Below, one piece after another: positions 16,087 through 24,050 of a stretch of DNA of 64,000 nt (the stretch's first letter is position 1; each line of letters starts with the position of its first letter). The stretch is from Nocardia pseudobrasiliensis NBRC 108224 (GTDB lineage: Bacteria > Actinomycetota > Actinomycetes > Mycobacteriales > Mycobacteriaceae). The notes under the pieces were generated by a model. It was not told where the DNA came from. It worked only from the letters and a program-made list of their open reading frames with translations, and searched no databases. The position numbers and the translations under genes are program-made. The DNA is taken from contig NZ_BDBS01000020.1 of NCBI RefSeq assembly GCF_001613105.1, forward strand, positions 1 through 64,000, given 5' to 3'.

Positions 16087-18195
16087 ATGCAACGGTCGGT
16101 CGCTCGGGACCGAGGCCGGGCAGCGGTCGTCATCGGTCCACACGAACCACATCCGGCGCGTCTGCCGCGCCCGGAGGGGGACAGCCTGGCCTCGGCCTTG
16201 GCCACGGATCGGGTGCGACATCGGGTAGCGCAGGCGATGGCGGTGTTGGGGGCCGCCTCCGATATCGATTTCGTCGCCGCGCTGTTGGACGCCGAACCGG
16301 ACACCATCCGCGGTGTCGTCGAGGATCTCACCGCGATGGGGGTGGTCGAAGGACAGCGGTTGCATCCGCCGTCGGTGGCCGCCAGCCTGTTGCGCGAGCT
16401 GTCCGCCGACGAGCGCACCGCGTGGCACACCCGTGCCGCGGAGGTTCTGTACCGCAACGACTTCCCCGCCGGCGCGGTGGCCGCACAGCTGGTCGCCGCC
16501 GGGGACGCGCGCAGTACCTGGGCCGCCCAGGTACTGGTGGAGGCCGCCGACGAGGCGCTCATCCACGACGATATCGACGGCGCCGCACAGCGTTTGGAGC
16601 TGGCCTACCGGGCCAGTCGGCGGGCCAGCGGCCGCGCCGCCATCGCCACCCGGCTGGTCTCGGTGGAACGGCGCGTCAATCCGTCCACTCGTACCCGTAA
16701 CTTCGCCCGCCTCAAGGCGGCCCTGTATACGGGCCGGGTGCCGGATACCGAACTGCCCACCGCGGTGCTGCACATGCTGTGGCACGGTCACACTCAGCAC
16801 GCCGATCAGGCGCTGGCTCGGCTGGACCGCGGCCCGCACCGGATCGTCGATCCGGCCGTGGACTTCCTGTGCGCGTGGTTGCGCTACACCCATCCCACGC
16901 ATGTGGAACGACACAGACGGTTGTTCGCGACGCGGCTCGGCGAGGGCGGGCGCGCCGCCTTCGACCGGCGCTCACCGCATCGCCAGTCGGCGGATCTGCT
17001 GGCCGCGCTGTCGGTACAGCATCCGCCCGCGGAGATAGCCGGTCTGGCGCAACGCATTCTGGCCGGTCACCGACTGGCAGTCACCACCGTGGAGGCCCTG
17101 GTCGCGGCGGTCGACTGTCTGATTCACGGCGATCGGCTCGATACCGCCGACGCCTGGTGCACCTCGCTGCTGGCCGAGGCGCAGGCCCGGCGGGCGCCCA
17201 CCTGGCGTTCGGTCTTCGCCGCGCTGCGCGCGGAAACCCTGCTGCGCAAGGGAAATCTGACCGGCGCCATCGACAATGCCACGCTCGCACTGAATCTCGT
17301 GCCCGCCGAACACCTCGGTGTCTGGGTGGGTCGGCCGATCGCGGTGCTGGTGCGTGCGCTGACGGCGCAGGGCAGACATACCGAGGCCGCGGCGCAACTG
17401 GGCCGTCCGGTGCCCCGGGCGATGTTCGAATCCCGCTTCGCCCTACCGTATCTGCACGCCTGGGGCCATCACTGCCTGGCGACCGGGCGGCCCGAGGAGG
17501 CGCTACGGCAGTTCCGGCAGTGCGGCAATCTGATGCGCCAATGGCATCTGGATTTCGCGTGGCTGGTGCCCTGGCGCAACGATCTGGCCGCGGCCTATCT
17601 CGAACTCGGGGATCGGCGGCGGGCCCAGGCGCTGGCCACCATGCATCTGGAGCTGATCGGCGGCGCCGATCGGCATCGCACGGGTTCGGTCTCGCTGCGG
17701 CTGCTGGCCGCGACGGGCGATGCGCATCGCCGGGTGCTGCTGCTGCGGCGGGCCGTCGCGGTGGCCCGCGCGGGCGGTGACGACCACGAATTGGCCACGG
17801 CGCTGACCGAATTGGGCCGCGCGCATCGCACCATCGGCGACGCCGACAAGGCGCGACCGCTGCTGCGCGAGGCGGTGCGGCTGGCCGAATCCTGTGGTTC
17901 GGGGGCGCTGGTGCGGCGGCTGCGTGGTGATCGCAGTCCCGCGCCGACCGCGCCGACGCCGCGGGTGCGGGTGACCGCGGGCAGTGTGGAGACGCTCAGT
18001 CCGGCCGAACGCCGGGTCGCGGAACTGGCCGCACTGGGCAAACGCAACCGCGATATCGCCGAATCGCTGGCCATTACGACCAGCACGGTCGAACAGCATC
18101 TGACCCGGGTGTACCGCAAGCTGTCGGTCGCGCGCCGCGGGGATCTGCAGTTCGTGCTGTCGGCGCACGCGGCGGCCGAATCCGCCGTGGGCTGA
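16087..18195 (+). CDS. LuxR-family (LAL-like) regulator lacking N-terminal ATPase
   Basis: 702 residues. The C-terminal ~65 residues are a LuxR/GerE helix-turn-helix: LSPAERRVAELAALGKRNRD, IAESLAITTSTVEQHLTRVY and RKLSVARRGDLQ. The middle is an alpha-helical TPR-like array (RLELAYRASRRASGR, TALTELGRAHRTIGDADKAR). LAL regulators are usually about 900 residues with an N-terminal P-loop ATPase; this one begins in the winged-helix/helical part and has no Walker A motif. It follows the ketosynthase pair on the same strand, so it may control it. The effector is unknown. Confidence 0.82.
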   Translation: MQRSVARDRGRAAVVIGPHEPHPARLPRPEGDSLASALATDRVRHRVAQAMAVLGAASDIDFVAALLDAEPDTIRGVVEDLTAMGVVEGQRLHPPSVAASLLRELSADERTAWHTRAAEVLYRNDFPAGAVAAQLVAAGDARSTWAAQVLVEAADEALIHDDIDGAAQRLELAYRASRRASGRAAIATRLVSVERRVNPSTRTRNFARLKAALYTGRVPDTELPTAVLHMLWHGHTQHADQALARLDRGPHRIVDPAVDFLCAWLRYTHPTHVERHRRLFATRLGEGGRAAFDRRSPHRQSADLLAALSVQHPPAEIAGLAQRILAGHRLAVTTVEALVAAVDCLIHGDRLDTADAWCTSLLAEAQARRAPTWRSVFAALRAETLLRKGNLTGAIDNATLALNLVPAEHLGVWVGRPIAVLVRALTAQGRHTEAAAQLGRPVPRAMFESRFALPYLHAWGHHCLATGRPEEALRQFRQCGNLMRQWHLDFAWLVPWRNDLAAAYLELGDRRRAQALATMHLELIGGADRHRTGSVSLRLLAATGDAHRRVLLLRRAVAVARAGGDDHELATALTELGRAHRTIGDADKARPLLREAVRLAESCGSGALVRRLRGDRSPAPTAPTPRVRVTAGSVETLSPAERRVAELAALGKRNRDIAESLAITTSTVEQHLTRVYRKLSVARRGDLQFVLSAHAAAESAVG

Positions 18196-18214
18196 ACCGC
18201 ATTCGGCCGCCGGG

Positions 18215-18910
18215 TCAGCCGCGCGTATGCGCCGCGGCCCGGTGGCCGATCGCGGCGGGACGGGCGGGCCGGTCGAGGGTGCCGCGCAGCATCAGCAGAC
18301 CGGTCACGCCCGTCCACAGCACCAGGGTGTCGAAGGCGATCCGCTCCTCGAGCCCGGCCCCCAAGCCGAGCGCGGGCGCGCTGTAGAGCGCCCAGCCGCC
18401 GATCGCGGATATTCCGGCGCACACCCCGGTCCACACCCGAATCGCGCGGTGCGGCAACGCGACCGCGAGGAACACCATGCCCAGCAGCTGCGCAGCCCAG
18501 CGCAGCACCTCGGCCGCGTCGTGGGTGGCCGGATCGACATTCACCGGGGTGAGCGCGCCGATGACCATGGCCACGGCGGCGACCGTCAGCAGGATGCCGC
18601 CCGCGCGTTGCAGCGGCTGAGTGGCGCGCACCGACCAGGCCAGCGCCCCCGAGGCGGTCAGCGCGCCCAGCGCCACGGTCGCGAGCATCCAGCTCAGATG
18701 CCACGGCGAGCACACGTACCGGTACGCGCCGCCGATATCGGCCAGTGGCGCGCAGCTCGTCGCGCCCAGATCGCCCACGTGATTGACGGTGACACGGTAG
18801 GGCCGGGGCCAGCCCGCGGCCACGATCGCGACCGTCGGCAGGTAGAGCAGGGTCGCGGCCCAGCTCCAGCCGGTCACAGTCGCGAGCCGCGTGGCGAATA
18901 CCGTCCTCAT
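18215..18910 (-). CDS. DUF998 integral membrane protein
   Basis: 231 residues with about six hydrophobic segments (TGWSWAATLLYLPTVAIVAA, LSWMLATVALGALTASGALA, GGILLTVAAVAMVIGAL, AAQLLGMVFLAVAL and others). The NHVGDLGATSC motif and the SPWHLSWM region are typical of DUF998. The ATG at 18910 matches the family start. Function is unknown. It is divergent from the MFS exporter at 19023. Confidence 0.8.
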   Translation of the reverse strand: MRTVFATRLATVTGWSWAATLLYLPTVAIVAAGWPRPYRVTVNHVGDLGATSCAPLADIGGAYRYVCSPWHLSWMLATVALGALTASGALAWSVRATQPLQRAGGILLTVAAVAMVIGALTPVNVDPATHDAAEVLRWAAQLLGMVFLAVALPHRAIRVWTGVCAGISAIGGWALYSAPALGLGAGLEERIAFDTLVLWTGVTGLLMLRGTLDRPARPAAIGHRAAAHTRG

Positions 18911-19022
18911 GCCGATCACTGTGCGGAATCGATGATGAGAAAACCGTGAGGCGCGCCCTTCGCCCGGGGAAATAGGATAGCTGCACGCTTGCCCGTTTCC
19001 AGACGAGTGTCGAAGGGATCGC

Positions 19023-20558
19023 ATGACCACGCCGAACGAGGCCGAATCCGAGGATATTTCACCGGTTCGAGGCCGCTGGGCCATGCTCGCCGTACTGTGT
19101 GCGAGCCTGTTGCTCGTGGCGATGGACGCCACCATTCTGAATGTGGCCCTGCCCTCGCTCATCGAGGACCTGCGGCCCGGGGCGGTGGCGCAGCTGTGGA
19201 TCGTCGACATCTACGGCCTGATACTCGGCGGGCTGCTGGTGACCTGCGGGGCCATCGGCGATCGGATCGGGCGCAGGCGGCTGTTCCTGCTCGGGTTCGT
19301 GCTGTTCGGGGTCGCGTCGGTGGTGGCGGCGACCGCGACCACGACCGCGCAACTGGTCGGCGGTCGGGTGCTGCTCGCGGTGGGCGGGGCGATGGTGATG
19401 CCCTCGACGCTGTCGCTGATCCGCAATATCTTCACCGATGCCCGCGAGCGCACCCGGGCCATCGGAATCTGGTCTGCCATCGCCGGGGCGGGCGCGTGTG
19501 TGGGCCCGACCGTGGGCGGCTATCTGGTGCAGCATTTCGGCTGGGCCGCGGCGTTCTGGGTGAATGTGCCGGTAGTCGTGGTCGCGGTGGTGGCCGGGGT
19601 ATGGCTGCTGCCGGAGTATCGGGTGCCCTCGGCGAGTCCGTTCGACTGGCTCAGCGTGCCGCTGTCGGTGCTGGGCATCGTCGGATTCGCCTGGGGTGTC
19701 AAACATCTCGCGCGCGGGGAGGACATCGTCGGCAATGCGGCGGTGCTTGCCGTCGGTGTCGTACTGCTGATCTGGTTCGGCCGCCGCCAACTCGCCCTGA
19801 CCGATCCGTTGCTGGACATCCGACTGTTCCGCCGCCCCGTCTTCCTGGCGGCGGCCCTGGCCACTCTGCTGGCGATGATCGCGATCGGCGCCGCGCTGTA
19901 TCTGATCTCGTTGTGGCTGCAGTACATTCACGGCTACTCCCCCGCCGAGGCGGGCCTGCGCACCGTCCCCGCCGCGGTGGCCACCCTGTTGGGCTCCCTG
20001 GCCACCCCCGCCCTACTGCGCCACATCGGCGTCCGCACCGTCCTGGTCGCCAGCCTGACCACCCTGGCCCTCGGCTTCCTGGTCCTGGCCCTGTCCCCCG
20101 AACCGACCACCTACCCCGTCATCGCACTGGTCCTGATCTGCATGGGAATCGGCGACGGCATAGCGATCACCGCGGCCGCCGCCGTCCTGGTCTCCTCGGT
20201 CCCACCCGAACGAGCCGGTCAGGGCGGCGCGGTCGAGGAAACCAACTACGAACTGGGCAACGGCCTGGGCGTAGCCCTACTCGGCAGCATCCACGGCGCC
20301 CTGTTCACCGCCCACATGACCGACCTCCCCCTCCAGGGCGACCAACTGCGAACCGCCCGCGACTCGGTAGGCGGCGCCATAGAGATCTCCACTGAACTGA
20401 GCGCCCCCCTCGCCCACCAAATCCGCGAATCCGCCACCGCCGCCTTCGATTCGGCCCTCACGGTGACCTCCTACATCGCCGCCGCGATAGTCCTGACAGT
20501 CGCCGCACTCGCCGCCCTACTGGTCCCCCGAGGCACCCGAACCACCACAACCCACTGA
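19023..20558 (+). CDS. MFS drug exporter, DHA2 (14-TM) family
   Basis: 511 residues with 14 predicted membrane helices. Family motifs: LLVAMDATILNVALPSLIED in TM1, motif A CGAIGDRIGRRRLFLLG between TM2 and TM3, and the motif C-like AGAGACVGPTVGGYLVQHFG in TM5. It resembles SmvA/QacA-type proton antiporters for cationic drugs, but specificity cannot be read from sequence. The ATG at 19023 has a GAAGGGA ribosome site. Synonymous codon use becomes unusually C-rich near the 3' end. Confidence 0.92.
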   Translation: MTTPNEAESEDISPVRGRWAMLAVLCASLLLVAMDATILNVALPSLIEDLRPGAVAQLWIVDIYGLILGGLLVTCGAIGDRIGRRRLFLLGFVLFGVASVVAATATTTAQLVGGRVLLAVGGAMVMPSTLSLIRNIFTDARERTRAIGIWSAIAGAGACVGPTVGGYLVQHFGWAAAFWVNVPVVVVAVVAGVWLLPEYRVPSASPFDWLSVPLSVLGIVGFAWGVKHLARGEDIVGNAAVLAVGVVLLIWFGRRQLALTDPLLDIRLFRRPVFLAAALATLLAMIAIGAALYLISLWLQYIHGYSPAEAGLRTVPAAVATLLGSLATPALLRHIGVRTVLVASLTTLALGFLVLALSPEPTTYPVIALVLICMGIGDGIAITAAAAVLVSSVPPERAGQGGAVEETNYELGNGLGVALLGSIHGALFTAHMTDLPLQGDQLRTARDSVGGAIEISTELSAPLAHQIRESATAAFDSALTVTSYIAAAIVLTVAALAALLVPRGTRTTTTH

Positions 20559-20604
20559 CCCCCGACACCCGGTCCCCGAATAGGCGAACCACCCCCACAC
20601 CCGG

Positions 20605-20610
20605 TACCAT
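20605..20610 (+). promoter_or_regulatory. Probable -10 element of tRNA-Met
   Basis: TACCAT lies 26 bp before the mature tRNA 5' end. It fits the actinobacterial -10 consensus TAnnnT. No clear -35 was identified. Confidence 0.4.
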
Positions 20611-20635
20611 CGCCCCAGCCCGCAGCAAGCGGTCG

Positions 20636-20709
20636 GGGGCGGTAGCTCAGTCGGTTAGAGCCGCGGACTCATAATCCGTTGGTCGTGGGTTCGAGCCCCA
20701 CCCGCCCCA
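20636..20709 (+). tRNA. tRNA-Met (anticodon CAT), probably elongator
   Basis: A 74-nt cloverleaf folds by hand: acceptor GGGGCGG with CCGCCCC, D arm GCTC/GAGC, anticodon stem GCGGA/TCCGT with loop CTCATAA, and T arm GTGGG-TTCGAGC-CCCAC, with discriminator A. CCA is not encoded. The anticodon is CAT. The 5' G-C acceptor pair argues against an initiator. A lysidine-modified tRNA-Ile cannot be fully excluded by eye but is less likely. DNA just downstream looks foreign. Confidence 0.9.
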
Positions 20710-20976
20710 CCGAGTCCCTTTATCTGCGGGAACACTGCGGTACAACCGTTTCCATAAAGCGTGAGCCGAGGAATCGGAAACCCGCGCTGGTGAGACCGGC
20801 CGCTGAGGCCATGTGGTCACGTCGGCGCACCGCGGCGCCGGTTGCGTCTGCGCGGCCGAGGCAGTGGCGCTTCAGTGAGCCGCCACGGCAAGTCGCATGG
20901 GAACCTCGGACACGAAGTGCCCTTCAGCGCTAATTTTGCACACCGAAAAGCGTTGTTCGAAGGGGACGCTCGGCAG

Positions 20977-21441
20977 ATGGATCCAGTGACAGCGGCGGTT
21001 GTCGCGGCGGTCGCGGCTGGTGCGTTGGCGGGAGCCACACAGACGGCGAGCCAGTTGGTCAAGGACGCGTACGACAGGCTCGAGGGTCTACTGTCCAGGA
21101 AGTATCGGGATGTAGACGTGACGGGTGTAGAGCGTCGGCCCAACTCCGATGCCAAGAAGGAGTCATTGGCCGAAGATCTCGACGATGCGGGAGCTGGCGG
21201 CGATTCGGAGTTGGCGGAGGCTGCGGCCGCGGTGTTGGAGGCAGTTCGTCAGCATGCCCCTCAGGTCCTGATCGGTGTCGATGTGAAAGGACTTGTAGCG
21301 GCAGCTTTGGAGATTTCCGACATCGAGTCGACCGGGAATGGGGTACGGCTGACGGACAGCAATATCGCGGGTCATACGAAGATTGCGGGGGTGAGGGCGG
21401 GATTTTCGGGGCCGCCGGACCCCACCGCGGCGCGGTCCTGA
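20977..21441 (+). CDS. Small conflict-system-like protein (helical N-terminal module)
   Basis: 154 residues from the ATG at 20977. The N-terminus (MDPVTAAVVAAVAAGALAGA followed by a helix with QLVKDAYDRLEGLLSRKY) is a recurrent module in actinobacterial proteins placed beside effector-associated domains and STAND-type NTPases. The C-terminus (TDSNIAGHTKIAGVRAGF) resembles the short beta-repeat linker of such proteins. Lower G+C and less biased codons than the neighbours suggest transfer. It is followed by a broken downstream frame. Function is unknown; a defence role is inferred from family context only. Confidence 0.6.
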   Translation: MDPVTAAVVAAVAAGALAGATQTASQLVKDAYDRLEGLLSRKYRDVDVTGVERRPNSDAKKESLAEDLDDAGAGGDSELAEAAAAVLEAVRQHAPQVLIGVDVKGLVAAALEISDIESTGNGVRLTDSNIAGHTKIAGVRAGFSGPPDPTAARS

Positions 21442-21476
21442 CCCCCGGCACCACCGCGTCGTCCGCTCCTGTCGGC

Positions 21477-21792
21477 GGGAGCAACATCTACACCGGGAAC
21501 ACCATCCACGGCGACTTCACGGTCCACAGCGTCGGACGTACGCCCCGGTCGTTGCGTGAACTTGTTCGATGGTTCGGCGAATCCGACCTGCCCCTGATCT
21601 GCGACCTCAACCCCTACCAGCTCGGGGCGACGAGTTCGGCGTTCGGCAACGCTCATGACCATGGTCGTTGCGATCCATATGTGCCCCGCACTCGTAATCA
21701 GATCGACTTTCGTCTGTCGGAGGCGCTGACCGGCACCCGGATGGTGATCGTGGAAGTTGAAGCACTTTCGACACGCAAGCCCGTTCCCGCCC
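21477..21792 (+). pseudogene. Remnant of a STAND/NACHT-like NTPase gene
   Basis: A frame different from the preceding gene encodes SNIYTGNTIHGDFTVHSVG, then RSLRELVRWFGESDLPLICD and a DPYVPRTRNQIDFRLSEAL block. This resembles the linker that precedes the P-loop in actinobacterial conflict NTPases. Immediately after TGTRMVIVEVEA, where a Walker A would be expected, the similarity stops and the frame runs antisense into the quinone reductase gene. No ATG or GTG start with a ribosome site is seen; only a TTG at 21552. A truncated remnant is the best reading. Confidence 0.5.
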
Positions 21793-22785
21793 TCACACCG
21801 TCAAGATCGTCCGCCCCACCGCCGCCCTCGTCTCCACGGCCGCATGGGCCGCGGCGGCCTCATCCAGGCCGAAAGTTTGCCCCACAACCACTTCCAACCG
21901 CCCCGCCGCGGCCTCGCCGAAAGCCTTCAGGCCCAAGGCGTGCCAGTCGAGGTCGCCTCGGGTGAGGTCCATGAGGGTGGTCACCGTGACTCCCTGCCTC
22001 GCAGCGGCTTCGGGGGTGATGGGGGCGAAATCGCCTGCGGCGTTGCCGTATCCGATGAAGTGGCCGCCGTGGGTCAGGGTGCCCATGGCGTCGGTGCCGA
22101 TTCGGCCCCCCGCGCCGTCGAGGACGACGTCGACGCCGTCGCCGATGGCCTCGAGGACCGTGTCCGCCCAGCCGGACTCCTCGTAGTCGACGAACTGTTC
22201 GGCTCCGAGCCGCCGGGCCAGGTCGAGCTTCGCCGCACCCCTCGCGGCGGCGATCACCCGGGCACCGGCGGCTCGCGCCAGTTGGGTCAGCAGTGTGCCT
22301 AGGCCGCCGCCGGCCGCGGTGATCAGTACCCACTGGCCGGGGCGCAGGGCCGCGTGATGGGCCACCGCCAAGGCCGTGCGGCCGTCGTGGACCAGGGCCG
22401 CGGCGGGTATGAAGTCCAATCCGGTGGGCAGTTCGGCGAGCGAATCCTGCCGGGCGAGTGCCTTCTCCGCGTAGCCGCCGATCGGCAGGCCGCCGCCGAT
22501 GCCGCTGGCCGCGGTCTTGGTCGCCACGCGCTTGCCGATCCAGGCGGGATCCACGCCCTCGCCGAGCGCCGACACCACGCCCGCGATCGCCCCGCCGGGT
22601 ACGTAGGGCGGGTCGACGGGGAAGAAGTCCAGACCCCAGCCGCTGCGCAGGCGCACATCCAGGAACATCACATCCGCCGCCGAGACGTCCACCACCACCT
22701 CGCCCGCACCGGGCGTCGGATCGGGCGTCTCGACGACCGCCAGGACCTCGGGTCCGCCGAACGATTTCACTTCCACCGCACGCAT
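21793..22785 (-). CDS. Zinc-type alcohol dehydrogenase-like quinone reductase
   Basis: 330 residues of the medium-chain dehydrogenase/reductase superfamily, quinone oxidoreductase group. Seen are SFGGPEVLAVVETPDPTPGA at the N-terminus, DPPYVPGGAIAGVV, VLITAAGGGLGTLLTQLARA (NADPH Rossmann strand) and the C-terminal EAAAAHAAVETRAAVGR. The catalytic zinc ligands of true alcohol dehydrogenases are absent, as expected for QOR enzymes. It reduces quinones or enals with NADPH. ATG 22785 is used; ATG 22791 is equally possible. A SoxR-like operator lies 48 bp upstream, consistent with redox-cycling stress induction. Confidence 0.9.
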   Translation of the reverse strand: MRAVEVKSFGGPEVLAVVETPDPTPGAGEVVVDVSAADVMFLDVRLRSGWGLDFFPVDPPYVPGGAIAGVVSALGEGVDPAWIGKRVATKTAASGIGGGLPIGGYAEKALARQDSLAELPTGLDFIPAAALVHDGRTALAVAHHAALRPGQWVLITAAGGGLGTLLTQLARAAGARVIAAARGAAKLDLARRLGAEQFVDYEESGWADTVLEAIGDGVDVVLDGAGGRIGTDAMGTLTHGGHFIGYGNAAGDFAPITPEAAARQGVTVTTLMDLTRGDLDWHALGLKAFGEAAAGRLEVVVGQTFGLDEAAAAHAAVETRAAVGRTILTV

Positions 22786-22832
22786 TCTCATCAGCTTTCT
22801 GTCCGCTCTCGGATACGGGCACCAGTTTTCAA

Positions 22833-22850
22833 CCTCAACTTTGGTTGAAG
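22833..22850. promoter_or_regulatory. SoxR-like (MerR-family) operator
   Basis: CCTCAACTTTGGTTGAAG is an 18-bp near-palindrome with the form of the SoxR box (CCTCAA...TTGAGG). On the minus strand it sits right behind a TTGACT -35 element, with AAAACT about 19 bp further as a possible -10; the over-long spacer is typical of MerR-family promoters. It would control the quinone reductase. Confidence 0.6.
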
Positions 22851-22867
22851 TCAAGCGCCGTCTTCGA

Positions 22868-22897
22868 TTGGTGGGTGAGCAAAAAGTTCGCTATCCT
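22868..22897 (+). promoter_or_regulatory. Candidate promoter for the TerC leader
   Basis: TTGGTG (22868-22873) and TATCCT (22892-22897) are spaced by 18 bp. They would start transcription about 6 bp downstream, at the 5' edge of the candidate riboswitch. Confidence 0.4.
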
Positions 22898-22902
22898 GGC
22901 GC

Positions 22903-23020
22903 ATGAGGGGAGTACTTCCCAAGTGCCATACCGGTCAGTACGGATTCCATCGACGGAAATCCCCGGGTGGCCGCCCGGATACGGGCGAAGGAGACCTCGG
23001 GCTACTTGTCGTACCCGAGG
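22903..23020 (+). promoter_or_regulatory. Candidate yybP-ykoY Mn2+ riboswitch with RBS-sequestering hairpin
   Basis: The 5' leader of the TerC gene begins with GGGGAGTAC and contains GGTCAGTACGG, two blocks characteristic of the yybP-ykoY aptamer, a Mn2+ sensor that commonly precedes TerC/MntP/YebN-type genes. Internal helices can be drawn at CGGATTCC/GGAAATCCC and CCGGG/CCCGG. It is followed by a strong hairpin, CCTCGGG-c-TAC/GTA-CCCGAGG (22995-23020), whose 3' arm contains the GAGG of the ribosome site of the TerC ATG at 23027. Translational control by Mn2+ is inferred. Confidence 0.6.
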
Positions 23021-23026
23021 AGACCT

Positions 23027-24031
23027 ATGACCACGTATCTGTCCGCAGCGTCCATCGACACCATCGGCTCGCCCTGGCTGTGGGCGGCGACGATCGTCGG
23101 CGTGCTGGCGCTGCTGGCCCTGGATTTCGCGGTCACCCGTCGCCCGCACGAGGTCTCCATGCGGGAGGCCATCGGGTGGACGATCTTCTACCTCGCGCTC
23201 CCGCTGGCCTTCGGCCTGGCGATCTGGGCGGGCTACGGCGGCGCGCAGGGCACCGAATTCTTCACCGGCTATCTGCTCGAGAAGTCACTGTCGGTGGACA
23301 ACCTGTTCGTCTTCATGCTGCTGCTCGCCGCGTTCGCGGTGCCCGCGGCACTGCAGCAGCGGGTGCTGCTGTTCGGCATCGTGGGCGCGCTGGTGTTGCG
23401 CGGGGTGTTCATCGCCCTCGGCGCGGCCGCGCTCGCCTCCCTGGACTGGGCGTTCCTGCTGTTCGGCCTGATTCTGCTGGTCACCGCCGTGAAATTGCTG
23501 ATCGAGGCGGCCGGTGGGCATGAGCAGGAGGTCGATATCTCCTCGATGCGCTCGGTGCGTCTGATGCGCAAGCTGATGCCGGTGACCGACGACTACCGCG
23601 GCACCCGCATGACCGCGCGCGAGGCCGGTCGCCGCGCGCTGACCCCGTTGGCGCTGGTGGTGACCGCGGTCATGGCGACCGACATCGTCTTCGCGGTGGA
23701 TTCGGTGCCCGCCGTCTACGGCGTGACCGGCGACCCGTATCTCGTCTTCGCCACCAACGCCTTCGCCCTGCTCGGCCTGCGCGCGCTGTATTTCGTTCTG
23801 CAGGCCGCCCTGTCGCGCCTGGTCCACCTGGCCTACGGCCTGGCCGTCATCCTCGCCTTCATCGGCGTGAAGCTGACCCTGCACTGGGCGCACGGCATCT
23901 GGGACGGCATCCCCGAGATCCCCACCCTGGCCTCGCTGGGCGTCATCGTGGTCACCCTGGCCGTGGTCACGGTGACCAGCCTGCGCGCCACCCGCGAAAT
24001 CGGCCCGGCCGCACCGGCTTCCACGCCGTAG
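23027..24031 (+). CDS. TerC family integral membrane protein (metal exporter-like)
   Basis: 334 residues from the ATG at 23027 (ribosome site GAGGAGA). About eight or nine TM helices. TerC hallmarks are the FFTGYLLEKSLSVDNLFVFM block, the ALLVVTAVMATDIVFAVDSV-type motif near residues 215-232 with acidic residues inside the membrane, and the FATNAFALLGLRALYFVL block. Homologues such as MeeF/MeeY export Mn2+ for loading of secreted metalloenzymes. The leader's candidate riboswitch fits Mn2+ homeostasis. Tellurite resistance, implied by the family name, is less likely. Confidence 0.92.
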   Translation: MTTYLSAASIDTIGSPWLWAATIVGVLALLALDFAVTRRPHEVSMREAIGWTIFYLALPLAFGLAIWAGYGGAQGTEFFTGYLLEKSLSVDNLFVFMLLLAAFAVPAALQQRVLLFGIVGALVLRGVFIALGAAALASLDWAFLLFGLILLVTAVKLLIEAAGGHEQEVDISSMRSVRLMRKLMPVTDDYRGTRMTAREAGRRALTPLALVVTAVMATDIVFAVDSVPAVYGVTGDPYLVFATNAFALLGLRALYFVLQAALSRLVHLAYGLAVILAFIGVKLTLHWAHGIWDGIPEIPTLASLGVIVVTLAVVTVTSLRATREIGPAAPASTP

Positions 24032-24050
24032 CGGCCGAAGGCCGACCCGC

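Noticed and set aside
20710..22785. Complete integrative element at tRNA-Met
   Set aside because: No integrase, no duplicated tRNA 3' end and only ~1 kb of atypical DNA; only a remnant can be supported.
23027..24031. Tellurite resistance determinant
   Set aside because: TerC alone does not show tellurite resistance; the riboswitch-like leader and motifs fit Mn2+ export.
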